Below, piece after piece: positions 9,191-19,126 of a stretch of 64,000 nucleotides of DNA. The notes under the pieces were generated by a model. It had not been told where the DNA came from, made no database searches, and saw nothing but the letters and a program-made list of their open reading frames with translations. Position numbers and translations under genes: made by a program. Positions within the stretch are counted from its first letter, which is position 1, and the number at the start of each line of letters is the position of its first letter. Source of the DNA: Incurvaria masculella (Eukaryota; Arthropoda; Insecta; Lepidoptera; Incurvariidae); contig OX335660.1 of assembly GCA_946894095.1 (NCBI GenBank), positions 377,001 to 441,000 of the forward strand, in the 5' to 3' direction.

Positions 9191-10159
9191 CCAGTTGCGT
9201 AAAAAAAACTAAATTTAAAAATATTGTCCTTACCAAACTTGTCTAATACCACTCTACTCGTACCATCGAAGACAAGTCCAGTAGCAGCCTACGGTTGGGT
9301 TTGTTCCACGGAATATTGAGGAGGCAGGAAGTGAAACGTTTGTAAATTTGTTCCAGGACCGCTGTTACCGTTTTACTTAAGACCTTTTTGCTCCGCGAAT
9401 GTATAACAGTCGCAATTGGCTATCCCTTATTAATCGATAACCAAACAACAAATCCACATTTGTTTAGTAAATATGAACCTTAACGTAACGTAACTCTATG
9501 TTGGAATTCCAATACTGTTTGCAATCAAATGTTACGTCACTTTCGAACACAGCCGAGCGCCTCACACGCACGTGGTCACAAACAACGTAGCGAGACATGA
9601 CCCGGCGAGCAAAATGGCGCCGCGACGCCATAATGTTTCGTAATGCATTTGTCGTAAGTTTTATCGCGATTCATGTAAATGAAACTTACCGGTGATACGA
9701 AACTCCTCCATTATGAAGGTTGTGCACCGGCGGTCGTGTTTGCACGTTATTATGGCACAGTACGGCATTACTCCTTTTAAATTTTAGATTGTATCACGGA
9801 TAAGTTAATGCACAGGACAGCCGCAGAGGAGTGAATCATGCGCGTATGAAGTGAGCGGGTCCCCGCTAAAGACCGGCGCGCGAGTTCCGCCCACTTCACA
9901 ATTCTTACTTCCTAATTGGTTTGTTCGGTGGCGTGCCCCGTCCCCCGCCGACCGGTCTTCAGACGGGGCGACCTACTACTCTCTTGAATGCGTCTATACA
10001 TACTCGTACAACAACTATGGATATTTCATCGATCATTGCAGTCAAAATGCCTTAGCGTAGGATCAATACGAAAAAACATATCAGCGCCATCTAGCAGAAG
10101 GTAGGGGAAGCATTGTGTCGATTCGAATATAATCGAGAAATTCGTTGGCTAACGTAATT
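9191..10159. other. Non-coding stretch
   Basis: No supported gene. It is GC-richer around 9560-9660 and 9860-9990, with short CpG-rich runs but no convincing exon. AGCGCCATCTA occurs at 10083-10093, just before the tRNA-like gene. Confidence 0.4.
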
Positions 10160-10233
10160 GTCGGGATAGCTCAGTTGGTTAGAGCAGTGGACATGTAATA
10201 CAAAGGTCGCAGGTTCGGATCCTGCTTCCGACG
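10160..10233 (+). tRNA. tRNA-like gene, probably a pseudogene (anticodon uncertain)
   Basis: A 74-base cloverleaf with a 7-bp acceptor stem (GTCGGGA with TTCCGAC, one G-U), a 4-bp D stem (GCTC/GAGC) with AGTTGGTTA loop, and a perfect 5-bp T stem around TTCGGAT. Box A (TAGCTCAGTTGG) and box B (GGTTCGGATCC) are good. The anticodon arm fails: GTGGA faces TACAA with two mismatches, and position 33 of the loop CATGTAA is A instead of T. A literal reading gives anticodon TGT (Thr), while an insertion would give a Tyr-like GTA. It may be a tRNA pseudogene or an isolated SINE head; no SINE body follows. Confidence 0.55.
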
Positions 10234-10328
10234 AATGTCACGACCAATACTTTTTCAGATTTTTAATATAGGCTTCTAATGTAGGTGTTGCGGGTAGGGC
10301 GGCGCGGGGTGACGTGGTGGTGGCGGCG

Positions 10329-10346
10329 CGGGAGGGGGGGGGGGGC
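10329..10346. other. Twelve-base G run
   Basis: A GC-rich tract (10290-10470) contains twelve consecutive G at 10334-10345. It could form a G-quadruplex. No gene is tied to it. Confidence 0.5.
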
Positions 10347-10594
10347 GCCACGACGACGGCGACTCGTTTGAAAGGAAAGGCTTGTTGACTGAAATCGAGA
10401 GGCTTGTCGCTCGTCCCGCGGCTTTCGCTCGACAGTCGCGTGCGCGGACGGAGCCGGACGCGATGCAGACTTTTTTTCCGATATCGTATCCTATATTGCA
10501 GGCTTCCTAAAGTTCAAGTAAAATAAAAACAATCTTGCGATCACCACAATAAAACACACCCACTTCTGTTCCACGAGTTTTACGATCACGCTAT

Positions 10595-10660
10595 ATCATA
10601 ACGGTAATATCATAACTGTAGTTGTGTGGTATTAGACATCCATGTCAGGTTGCAAAAAAA
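10595..10660 (+). repeat. SINE 3'-end fragment
   Basis: ATCATAACTGTAGTTGTG, then GGTATTAGACATCCATGTCA and GGTTGCAAAAAAA, match the family's 3' terminus. Confidence 0.7.
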
Positions 10661-11276
10661 AGAATAGATATTTTCTTTAATTTACAAATGATTCTGCAAT
10701 GCATTTTATATTAGAGTAATGATTCTGAAATTTTGTTACACACAAACTACTTACTCTACTAACTAAGCATAATGACCTCGCCTAACACACCCACAAAAAC
10801 ATAATGATCTCAAATAATACAGACACATCACTAGGTACACCTCACTGCTTAGCGAGTCAATCAGTCATCAAATGTAAAATGTCAATTTAGTTTGCGGGTC
10901 ACTCCATATCTCCCATGTAAAATAGTACGACTTCGTCCCCAGTAACTAGGCGGGGTTCTTGTTGACTTGTTTTCCATCGATTCTCACAACTTCCTAGAAA
11001 AAATACTCAGTGCTATAAAAAGATAGTTCACAGGGTGTCAACATCGAGTCTTTTCGTGATGCCTTCACATGAAAGAGAAATAATTCTAATAAGTCCCATT
11101 TAATCTAAGATCTACATCGATATAATGGAAAGGAAACTCGAATTAGTCACAATTTTAGGTGTGACGACATAACGTACACAATTTAAATTACTACCTCAAT
11201 ACGACGCGCGAAAATGTTGATTGTGACCCGAAACGCTTCAAAATTTATAATAAATGTGTGAGTCGCTTCACGTACA
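10661..11276. other. Non-coding stretch
   Basis: AT-rich, with no ORF or recognised repeat. Confidence 0.4.
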
Positions 11277-11520
11277 GGGGGTCCATTCAGACCAAGAGTG
11301 AGTTCGTGTTCGGGAGTGAGTTAACCTAAAAATAGCTGGGAAATATATCATTATTTAAATAACGGAACTGTTATTTATACTTCCAGCGTATTTACGGGAC
11401 AAACCAGATTTTTACCTAACTGTAATGATTTTCTAGAAGTGTGGAAACAGTAAATATTTAAAAAAGTGAGTTTATATTTAGTGGCGAATTTGAACACACT
11501 CTTACTCTGAATGGACCCCC
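11277..11520. mobile_element. Inverted-repeat element C, copy 1 (about 244 bp)
   Basis: The ends are inverted copies of GGGGGTCCATTCAG, and the similarity continues for about 35 bases (…AGAGTGAGTTCG…TTCG) with a few mismatches. Inner sequence TTAACCTAAAAATAGCTGGG is shared with 23041-23248 and, on the other strand, 31276-31337. Confidence 0.75.
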
Positions 11521-12184
11521 AGGTCTTATACGAAAGCACAACCCGCTTGGCTGCTACAGTGTGACGTTGGTGTGCCGTGAAATGTGCTTCGAGCACATCT
11601 CGTTCGTGACATGTTTTGACATTCGACTTCGATGGCGACGACTCATCTATAGATTTAGATCTCTGCGTACACGTTGAGCTGCCTTACTGTGGGATCTTAT
11701 TTCCCACAAAAATAAATTGAGATTGAATACTATGTACCGTGTTCATACAAGTATACGAGTTTAAACGCCAAAAATCAAACCATAACGCCGAAAATCAAGG
11801 ATATATTATTTCTTTATGAGCCATTGAATTTTTTTTACGTTCCTCCCCATTTTTCATTACTTAAGAGCAAATTTTCTGAGCACCTTTGGTCCTCAGAACA
11901 GGCACCCATACCGGTATTTCATAAAAAAAAAGTTCTAAAAACAAGAAAAGAAACTTTAAATTATATGAAACCCACCAATTACATTATGCAATTTATATAT
12001 TATAAAAGCAGTGTTCAATGGTCTGATGCCAAAGATGAACTTAAAATATTTAATTTAAAAATATGATGAATGCACCAGATTAGTTACAAAATCAGATTAC
12101 AATGCTTTAATTAAGATGTCGTTGTGTAACCTAAAATTACTTAGATTACGGTAATATTTTATCCATTAAATATATCATCTCGCA
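11521..12184. other. Non-coding stretch
   Basis: AT-rich. Short open frames (for example 11824-12066) have no recognisable domain or family and are not called. Confidence 0.4.
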
Positions 12185-12222
12185 GGTGTGGTATTAGATA
12201 TCCATGTCCAGTTACATAAACA
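12185..12222 (+). repeat. SINE 3'-end fragment
   Basis: GTGTGGTATTAGATATCCAT followed by GTCCAGTTACATAAA is the family 3' end only. Confidence 0.65.
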
Positions 12223-13093
12223 AACGTTGCATAAAATACACCAATGAATGTCAACTCCAAATGATCCATCGTGTCTTTCCCGAAGTTTGTGAATCTCCAT
12301 CGCACGGCACAAACGCACCCGCGCGCTCCCTCGGGAGACAATTTGTGCCTTCAGACAAATCGCGAGTTTTCCCTTCCGACATCTTTATAATTTATTATAG
12401 TCTATCCGACGCGAGACGTGAATATCACTCCTCGTAGATAACACGTCACAACTGGTTCCTGCGGGAGGAAAACAGGGGTTAATTGGCGTCGTATTGAAAA
12501 AAATAGCGTTATACCTTTGAAAAGAGTCGATTTGTGTTGTTGATCCCACAAATATGATTGAATGTATGTATGTCTGTATCCTGGAGATCACTTCGAAGAG
12601 TTGTTCAATGTGATTCCTGCGCCTTGACTTTAAATTTCAGGACCGTTAAAAATAAATAATTGCATTCTACTACATACTAGCACACTCCCGAATTCTCATA
12701 GGTATTGAAGAGTTTGCTCTCCGACAAAGTACAAGTCCTTTGTGAGCAGTAGTTATCTATCAACTAGGTAAACTAGTTTGATAGTATCAAAGGAAAAAGT
12801 GACAAACCCGGAAAAGTTTCTTGTCTGTTCTTCTTCGCCAGAGGTAAACCAACCCGCTGAAAAACCAAACATCAAATCACACAAATCCAGCAAATCAAAT
12901 GGAGGAAATAAAAAAAAACTGGAACGACCTGAAACTGGTGCTATTTGTCAAGCATAAACAATAAATAGTTTCGTTGCCACAGAAAGTAATTTTAAAGTTT
13001 TCCACGAACTTTAATACATTTGCGAAATATGTTTCGACCAGAAGCCTTATTCTGCTAATTGATAACTGCGCGCGTTATGTTTGTGTTTTCTCA
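12223..13093. other. Non-coding stretch
   Basis: No supported gene or repeat was recognised. Confidence 0.35.
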
Positions 13094-15098
13094 AATAATA
13101 ATAATAATAATAATAACTTGTCTCCCTACAATTTACAAATTATTGACATCCATTTTGAGCACGAAGATAAACAACCATTTATTACAATATTCAATAATGG
13201 ACGATGCTCAAAATGGATGTCGAGTGGGTTCACGTGGCACCAAGGAGCTGCTTCTGATTGACAGTGTCATCTGCCAACAAGCTCGTCAAAAGAAACGTAA
13301 CCTTTCAATAGCGTGGATTGATTACAAAAAGGCTTACGACTCTGTACCGCATTCCTGGCTGAGGAAGGTTTTGGAGATATATAAAATAGATAACAATCTG
13401 ACAAACTTCCTCAGCCAGTGTATGGATTGTTGGAAAACTGTAATCTCCACCAAAGGTTATGTTTCTGAGCCAATACAGATTAAGCGGGGAATATTCCAGG
13501 GTGATAGTCTTAGTCCACTCTGGTTCTGTTTAGCACTTAACCCTTTGAGCTTTTTACTGAACCAGACTGGATTAGGCTATCAACTGCAGAGAGGTGGACG
13601 AAAACAATCACACCTCTTTTACATGGATGACTTGAAACTAACAACAACAAACGAGGTACATCTAGCTGAACTCCTGAGCGTAACATTAACATTTAGTAAC
13701 GCTATACGTATGGAGTTCGGCCTCGATAAATGTGCAGTCATTCATGCTAGAAGAGGTGTTGTCCAGAGCTCGCCCGACCTTGCTATCACGGATGAGCACG
13801 CGATTCGAGCCCTCTCTGCAGGAGACTCCTATAAATATCTAGGTCTTAACCAATCACTATGCCTCAATCACGGGGAGGCGAAAACAACTGTGAAAGCAAA
13901 GTTTTGGTCTCGCACAAAAGCCATATTCAAGAGCCACTTAAGCGGTGCGAACAAACTTCGAGCTTTCAATAGTTGGGCAGTACCCGTGATTGGATACACC
14001 TTTGGCATAGTGCGTTGGTTTAAGACCGAACTGGAGGCCCTGGATCGCAAAGTTCGCACTACTATGACCACTTTCCGTATGCACCACCCGCGGTCGTCTG
14101 TCATGAGGTTGTACATACCTCGGAAACAGGGAGGTAGAGGAATGCTTAATCTCACAAACCTCCATAATTCCGAGGTGTGTAAACTTCGTGACTACTTTTT
14201 GACGGCTGCGGAAAACAACAGACATATCGAGGTAGTGGCGTGCGATTCTAAGCTCACCCCGCTTAATCTGTTCGACGCGAGCTTTACGCTTCCGGTTGTT
14301 AGCACTACTGAGCGTGTGGAAGTATGGAGAGGCAAGGAACTGCATGGACGGTTTCTCCGAGTACTAGAGTCGCCAAACACGCATCTCTTGGATTCAGTTC
14401 AATGGATGCGGTTTGGTGACCTATTCGGAGAAACCGAAGGCTTCGTTTGTGCCATTCAGGACCAAATGATCGTCACGCGTAACTTCCGGAAGTATATAAT
14501 GAAGGATGGATCGGTCGATACCTGCCGAGCCTGTGGCCAACCAGGTGAGACCATCCGCCATATTACTTCCGGTTGCTCGCGCCTGGCGAGCGTTGAGTAC
14601 CTGGAGCGGCACAATCAAGTAGCCAAAATAGTTCATCAGCAACTTGCCTTTAAATACGGCCTCATCGACTCAGTGGTGCCATATTATAAATACAAACCGG
14701 AAGACGTGTTGGAGAAAGATGGCACTAAGCTCTATTGGGATCGACCAATACAAACCGATAAGACAATTAAGTGCAATAAGCCCGATATTGTATTGGTCGA
14801 TCCCAAGTCCTACGAGATCTTCCTCGTAGACATAACAATACCACATGACGAAAACCTCGACAGGGCCGAAAATGAGAAACTTATGAAATATTTAGACCTG
14901 GCCCACGAGGTTACCGCCATGTGGCGTGCACGGAAAACCACCATCGTGCCAATTGTTATGTCTACGAACGGCGTTGTCCCAAAGAATTTGGCCAAACACT
15001 TAGAAAAATTAGGTATCGATATTGGGCTCCGATTCCAGATGCAGAAAGCGGTTCTACTCTCGAACACGAGAATCGTTCGGCGGTTTCTGTCTCTGTAG
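13059..15098 (+). CDS. Reverse transcriptase with restriction-like endonuclease (N-terminally truncated)
   Basis: The open frame is 679 codons. Its first ~20 residues are flanking DNA: the TAA repeat is read as a run of Ile. True element coding starts near residue 21 (CLPTIYKLL), so the N-terminal DNA-binding region and the first RT block are missing. RT blocks seen are NGCRVGSRGTKELL, AWIDYKKAYDSVPHSW, GIFQGDSLSPLWF and the catalytic FYMDD at residues 187-191. Then come a zinc knuckle, C489-x2-C492-x8-H501-x4-C506, and the endonuclease core P575 D576 with x14 and D591 (KPDIVLVD…FLVDITIP). This is the R2/R4/Dong arrangement. No internal stop is seen, but the truncation makes it a dead copy. 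The natural start codon is not present. Confidence 0.85.
   Translation: MITARVMFVFSQIIIIIIITCLPTIYKLLTSILSTKINNHLLQYSIMDDAQNGCRVGSRGTKELLLIDSVICQQARQKKRNLSIAWIDYKKAYDSVPHSWLRKVLEIYKIDNNLTNFLSQCMDCWKTVISTKGYVSEPIQIKRGIFQGDSLSPLWFCLALNPLSFLLNQTGLGYQLQRGGRKQSHLFYMDDLKLTTTNEVHLAELLSVTLTFSNAIRMEFGLDKCAVIHARRGVVQSSPDLAITDEHAIRALSAGDSYKYLGLNQSLCLNHGEAKTTVKAKFWSRTKAIFKSHLSGANKLRAFNSWAVPVIGYTFGIVRWFKTELEALDRKVRTTMTTFRMHHPRSSVMRLYIPRKQGGRGMLNLTNLHNSEVCKLRDYFLTAAENNRHIEVVACDSKLTPLNLFDASFTLPVVSTTERVEVWRGKELHGRFLRVLESPNTHLLDSVQWMRFGDLFGETEGFVCAIQDQMIVTRNFRKYIMKDGSVDTCRACGQPGETIRHITSGCSRLASVEYLERHNQVAKIVHQQLAFKYGLIDSVVPYYKYKPEDVLEKDGTKLYWDRPIQTDKTIKCNKPDIVLVDPKSYEIFLVDITIPHDENLDRAENEKLMKYLDLAHEVTAMWRARKTTIVPIVMSTNGVVPKNLAKHLEKLGIDIGLRFQMQKAVLLSNTRIVRRFLSL
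13094..13116 (+). repeat. (TAA)n microsatellite, left side of R4/Dong-like element
   Basis: Seven or more TAA units end exactly where the retrotransposon sequence begins (CTTGTCTCCC). Confidence 0.9.
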
Positions 15099-15238
15099 CT
15101 CGGAGCGGTCTTACAGGATTTGTCCCAGGTGGGACCTCCGTAAGGTTTTCCAGTTTTAGGTTTATATTTTTTAAGGCTTATTTTTGTATTTTTGTATTAA
15201 ATAATGTAAACCTAAAATTTGATAATAAATATATACTG

Positions 15239-15240
<2 letters not shown>
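13117..15240 (+). mobile_element. 5'-truncated R4/Dong-like LINE in TAA repeats
   Basis: The element is bounded by (TAA)n at 13094-13116 and (AAT)n at 15241-15279. It encodes an RT with a C-terminal zinc knuckle and restriction-like endonuclease. Dong of Bombyx is known to insert in TAA repeats. The 5' end is cut within the RT, just before CLPTIYKLLTS. A 3' UTR of about 140 bases follows the stop codon. Confidence 0.8.

Positions 15241-15279
<39 letters not shown>
15241..15279 (+). repeat. (AAT)n microsatellite, right side of R4/Dong-like element
   Basis: Thirteen AAT units. It joins TCATTTATTTACGAAATTAC, the complement of a LINE 3' end, so the target may have been that LINE's tail. Confidence 0.9.
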
Positions 15280-15640
15280 CATTTATTTACGAAATTACAC
15301 ATTCTTACAGGTCACATACAGCTTTGAGGGAAAAAACATATATGGTGCTACTACCTATGTAATTCGTAAAAAGGCTATGGCTCAGCAAAGTCCTGGATGG
15401 GCGGGTCCCTCCAGCCGCTGGTCTTCCGCCACCGCCTAGTCGCCTTATAATTGGCAGATATCTTAGGTGTTTACAACGGTTTGGCCATATTTTAAGATAT
15501 TTATATTAGACACAAGTAAAAATCAAAAGAAAAAATAAAACAGTAAAACACACTTAATCCTATGTAGTAATATATGAAAAATAAGAACTCAAAAATGTTA
15601 TGATCCACAAAAAAAAAAAAAAAACATTAGTATTGTTTAG
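15280..15640 (-). mobile_element. LINE 3'-end fragment with TAA-type tail
   Basis: Complementary to a 3' terminus ending …GTAAATAAATGA then (TTA)n. Non-coding, with an A-run at 15609. It borders the microsatellite into which the R4/Dong-like element went. Confidence 0.4.
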
Positions 15641-15735
15641 TAGTCGAAGTGTCGATTATTTATTTAGTAGCTCGCCTTTGCATACTATGTAACAATAGTT
15701 GTAAGAATAATAAATATTTTCATTTCATTTCATGA
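15641..15735 (+). mobile_element. LINE 3'-end fragment with (TTTCA)n tail
   Basis: GCTCGCCTTTGCATACTATG followed by AATAATAAATATTTTCATTT and CATTTCA is a LINE 3' end with a pentanucleotide tail. It lies next to the 3' end of LINE-B in the opposite orientation. Confidence 0.5.
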
Positions 15736-15873
15736 GTTGTGTGCTAGAGTGAATATAAAATTATCTCAAAAAATGCCTTAAAAGAGGGAAAAAAAGAATA
15801 CTAATTTACAAAAAAAAAAAAAAATATTACTTATTGTTTAAATATTTCACATTAATATGTTTTTTTGCTCTCT

Positions 15874-18573
15874 TCACAAAGCTGATTTGCACACCATGCG
15901 AAATTTGTTTGGGTTCTTTATATTTTTGACAGGGGGTGGTAAATTATTCCAGCATTTAGTGGCTGCATATCTGAAGCTTCCTTCAAAAGATGCTGAATGG
16001 TGCTTAGGCACAATGAGTAGTTGTGTGCTTGCTCGGGTTATATAAGAGTGTTCATTCCTTGCCCATTTCAATTTGCTATATAAATACTCTGGTGTTTTTT
16101 GAAAAATAATCTTATGTATTTGGCATTGCTGGTGTAAGAGTCGACGTTGTTTAGTTTTTAGGACATTATGGTCATTGAGATAGGGGGTTACATATTTGTG
16201 TCTAGGAATATTGAAGCAGAATCGTGCACACGAATTTTGGACTTTTTGTATTAGTTTTTCAGTTCTGCTTAGTATACTGGGACCATAGAGAGTGTCACAG
16301 TATGTTAATTGCGACATCACCAATGATTCCACAAGGAGTTTGCGCACATTGATCGATAGATAATCCCTAATATTATAAAGCATCTTAAGTCGATAGTAAC
16401 AGTTTTTTACTTTATTCTTTATATGCTCTTCAAATCTTAGGTGCTGATCCAAAATTACACCTAGGTTACGTGCACTTTCCATTCGTTGTATAGGAGTTCC
16501 GTCGAGCTTGATTGAGAGAGGGTAGCTGGTTGTGATATCTACTTGCCTTTTTGTACCTATGATGAGAAAACAAGATTTAACCGGATTTAATACCAGGTTA
16601 TGCTGTTTTGACCAGGCGAGAGTTTGTTTAAGGTCATTGTTTATGGATTCTACTGCTGCGGGAGCGTTTCTCGGTTCAAATGATAACCACAGTTGGGTGT
16701 CGTCAGCGTACATATGATATTTACAGAATTGAAAGACTTCGGGTAAGTCAGAGGTATATATATTGTACAGAGTTGGTGATAAACTTGAGCCTTGAGGAAC
16801 TCCTCTTTTTAATATTTTTATTTGAGAATATTTGTTTTCACCACTCAAATCTGTGCAAATAACTTGCTGACGTCTGTTTGATAAGAAGTTGCAGAACCAT
16901 TGGACAGCATTTTCGGAAAGACCGTAATATTTAAGTTTTGCCAAAAGAATATCTATGTTTATGCAATCAAAGGCTCTGGAGAAATCCAGAAAAACTAGAG
17001 CTGAGGCTCTGCCTTCATCCATGGCTCCAAGAAATTCATCCTTCACGTGGATCAAAGCTGTGGCAGTGTTATGATTCGCACGAAATCCAGATTGCATAAG
17101 AGGCACGATCTGCTGTTTTGAAAGATACACCGTAACTTGTTTGTTAACTATCTTTTCGACGACTTTGGCCATAAAGGGTAGCAGACTGATGGGGCGAAGA
17201 TCCTTGTAGTCAGAGATGTTATTTTTTTTTGGGATTGGTTTCACCAGTGCTAGCTTCCATGTCTCGGGGAAATTTGAGTTAGTTAAGGAATAGTTTACGA
17301 TATGTGTTACGACATCTAATGTAGCTGGTAATGTCATTGTAATCATTCTATTCGTAATAGTGTCATGGCCACATGCATTGCTATGAATGTTTTTAATGAT
17401 TTTAAGGATTTCTTCTTGGCTAACAGTAACAAATTCAAAGGTGCAAGGGAATATATTATTTGTTCTATAATGGTGGATGAGGTTAGTATCAGTAGTTAAA
17501 TTTCCAGGAATATCTAAAAAATTGTCATTAATAATGTCAGGGTTATTAAGTGAGTGTGGTATCTCTTCATGGGTTTGCATTCCGAGTGAGGTATTTTTTA
17601 AGTTTTTCCAGAGCCTTTTGGGATTTTTAAGGTGACAGTTTACATTGTGGTTATGGTATGCAGAACGCTCAAGCCTCATTGTTAGGGTTACTAAATTTCT
17701 TAAGTCCTTGTAGTATCTGACATGAGGATCCTTTTTAGTATGGCGAGCTCTAATATGGGCTTTATTCCTTAACTGAATCATGAACCGTACATTACTTGTA
17801 AGCCAGGGTCTTGGGAAATATTTAAATTGCTTTGTTTCTAAGGGTGCATGATTGTCAAATAATTTAACAAGCATCTCTTGAAAAATATCCACTTTCTTAG
17901 TAAGGCAGTTCACTTTGTAAACATAATGCCAGGAAATGCTATGTAAGTCCCGTGTAAACGAATTAATATCTATGTGGTCAATAGATCTGAAATGAACAAA
18001 TTTTGGCTTGGGTACTGGTTTTTCGAGTTTAAGTTCTGCTAGAATAAGACCATGATCACTGAGATCTTCATTGTGATAAACATTTATGTTTTTCAAATAT
18101 TGTAATGGAAGGTCTGTGCAGATATGATCTATAAGTGTTCTCGATGTAGCCGTTATTCTGGTAGCTTCTTTTACTATCTGTCTCATGTTAAAAGATTCAA
18201 TGAACGCTAGCCATCGTTTTGATTGAATGTGTTCATGATCGAAAAGGTCGATATTAAAATCTCCAAGGATTAAAATGTAAGTACACTGTGAAAAAGCGGC
18301 AATAGATTCACTGAGGTCCCCAATCGCAGTGTCAATGGTGACCTGCTCCGGTCGGTAGGCCGTCCCTAAGGCTATCCGCATCCCACCTACGCTCAGCTCG
18401 ATCCTACGACCGCCACCTCTGCTGCCACGTGGAATGTGCTTTAGCATGTATCCCGGTACGTCCGGCGCCTTGCTCCCCTCTCTCAGCCAAGTTTCATTCA
18501 GAGCGACTACATCGGGTTGAAGGGTGTCGAGCGTGACGCACAGTTCATCGATTCCCGTCCCTAGTGATCTCAC
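15874..18573 (-). CDS. LINE-B ORF2, endonuclease-reverse transcriptase
   Basis: 899 codons counted from a GTG. The frame is open upstream to about 18660 without any ATG and reads KWLKVALLNVRSLG, so the true N-terminus is uncertain. Endonuclease blocks are ALNETW (26-29), ILGDFNID (102-109) and SDHGLI (172-177). Between RGGG (~55) and RRIEL, about 40-50 residues expected in this domain are absent, an in-frame deletion that probably damages the nuclease. RT blocks are LRPISLLP (~460), SGFRANHNTATA (~497), LDFSRAFD (~529), GVPQGSSLSP (591-600) and MYADD (621-625). The C-terminal thumb and tail follow. It would act on its own RNA by target-primed reverse transcription. Confidence 0.88.
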   Translation of the reverse strand: MRSLGTGIDELCVTLDTLQPDVVALNETWLREGSKAPDVPGYMLKHIPRGSRGGGRRIELSVGGMRIALGTAYRPEQVTIDTAIGDLSESIAAFSQCTYILILGDFNIDLFDHEHIQSKRWLAFIESFNMRQIVKEATRITATSRTLIDHICTDLPLQYLKNINVYHNEDLSDHGLILAELKLEKPVPKPKFVHFRSIDHIDINSFTRDLHSISWHYVYKVNCLTKKVDIFQEMLVKLFDNHAPLETKQFKYFPRPWLTSNVRFMIQLRNKAHIRARHTKKDPHVRYYKDLRNLVTLTMRLERSAYHNHNVNCHLKNPKRLWKNLKNTSLGMQTHEEIPHSLNNPDIINDNFLDIPGNLTTDTNLIHHYRTNNIFPCTFEFVTVSQEEILKIIKNIHSNACGHDTITNRMITMTLPATLDVVTHIVNYSLTNSNFPETWKLALVKPIPKKNNISDYKDLRPISLLPFMAKVVEKIVNKQVTVYLSKQQIVPLMQSGFRANHNTATALIHVKDEFLGAMDEGRASALVFLDFSRAFDCINIDILLAKLKYYGLSENAVQWFCNFLSNRRQQVICTDLSGENKYSQIKILKRGVPQGSSLSPTLYNIYTSDLPEVFQFCKYHMYADDTQLWLSFEPRNAPAAVESINNDLKQTLAWSKQHNLVLNPVKSCFLIIGTKRQVDITTSYPLSIKLDGTPIQRMESARNLGVILDQHLRFEEHIKNKVKNCYYRLKMLYNIRDYLSINVRKLLVESLVMSQLTYCDTLYGPSILSRTEKLIQKVQNSCARFCFNIPRHKYVTPYLNDHNVLKTKQRRLLHQQCQIHKIIFQKTPEYLYSKLKWARNEHSYITRASTQLLIVPKHHSASFEGSFRYAATKCWNNLPPPVKNIKNPNKFRMVCKSAL

Positions 18574-18660
18574 GTTAAGCAGGGCTACTTTAAGCCACTT
18601 ATTCTGTTTATTTCTCTTGCCGTTTAAAAATAAGATTGTTACCAGTGAATGAAAAAACGA

Positions 18661-19126
18661 TTGTTAAGCAGAAGTGTAAAATATTTTTTGATAAAATAAG
18701 AAAAACGACGCGTGAAATTTACAATTAAATACCATATGTAACAATATAATGTAACAATATAAATGTTTTGCTTTGGGTTTCTTATGGTTGTACGGGAGGG
18801 CTACAAGATTCGAAACGTGGAGATAATATGTTGATTTAAAATGTATATTCCGGGTTATTCTAAAACGTATTCTGTGATTTTTGTAGTTTAAAATACATGT
18901 ATACATACAAACAAATACATACAAAATACATGTTTTTAACGCTTCATAGAAGGCGAACGGTTTAGGATTAGTTGTAGTAATGTTACAAATAATGTAAAGT
19001 ACGAGGACATCGTGGCAATTTAACAGTACAATGTTAAGTGTGGTGGAACAGGGGTAGATACTTCTAAACTCTATAGATAGGACGGCGTCAGTGGCTGATT
19101 GGCAGGCTGTTGAGATTTGTTTAAGA
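18661..19126 (-). other. Spacer between LINE-B ORF1 and ORF2
   Basis: AT-rich and without conserved coding. A long frame crosses it (18664-19629) but overlaps ORF1 in another phase and has no domain. An inserted or degenerate ORF1 tail is possible. Confidence 0.4.

Noticed and set aside
13059..13120. N-terminal MITARVMFVFSQ plus Ile run of the RT frame as a real protein start
   Set aside because: These codons are flanking DNA and the TAA microsatellite read in frame. The true element coding begins after them.
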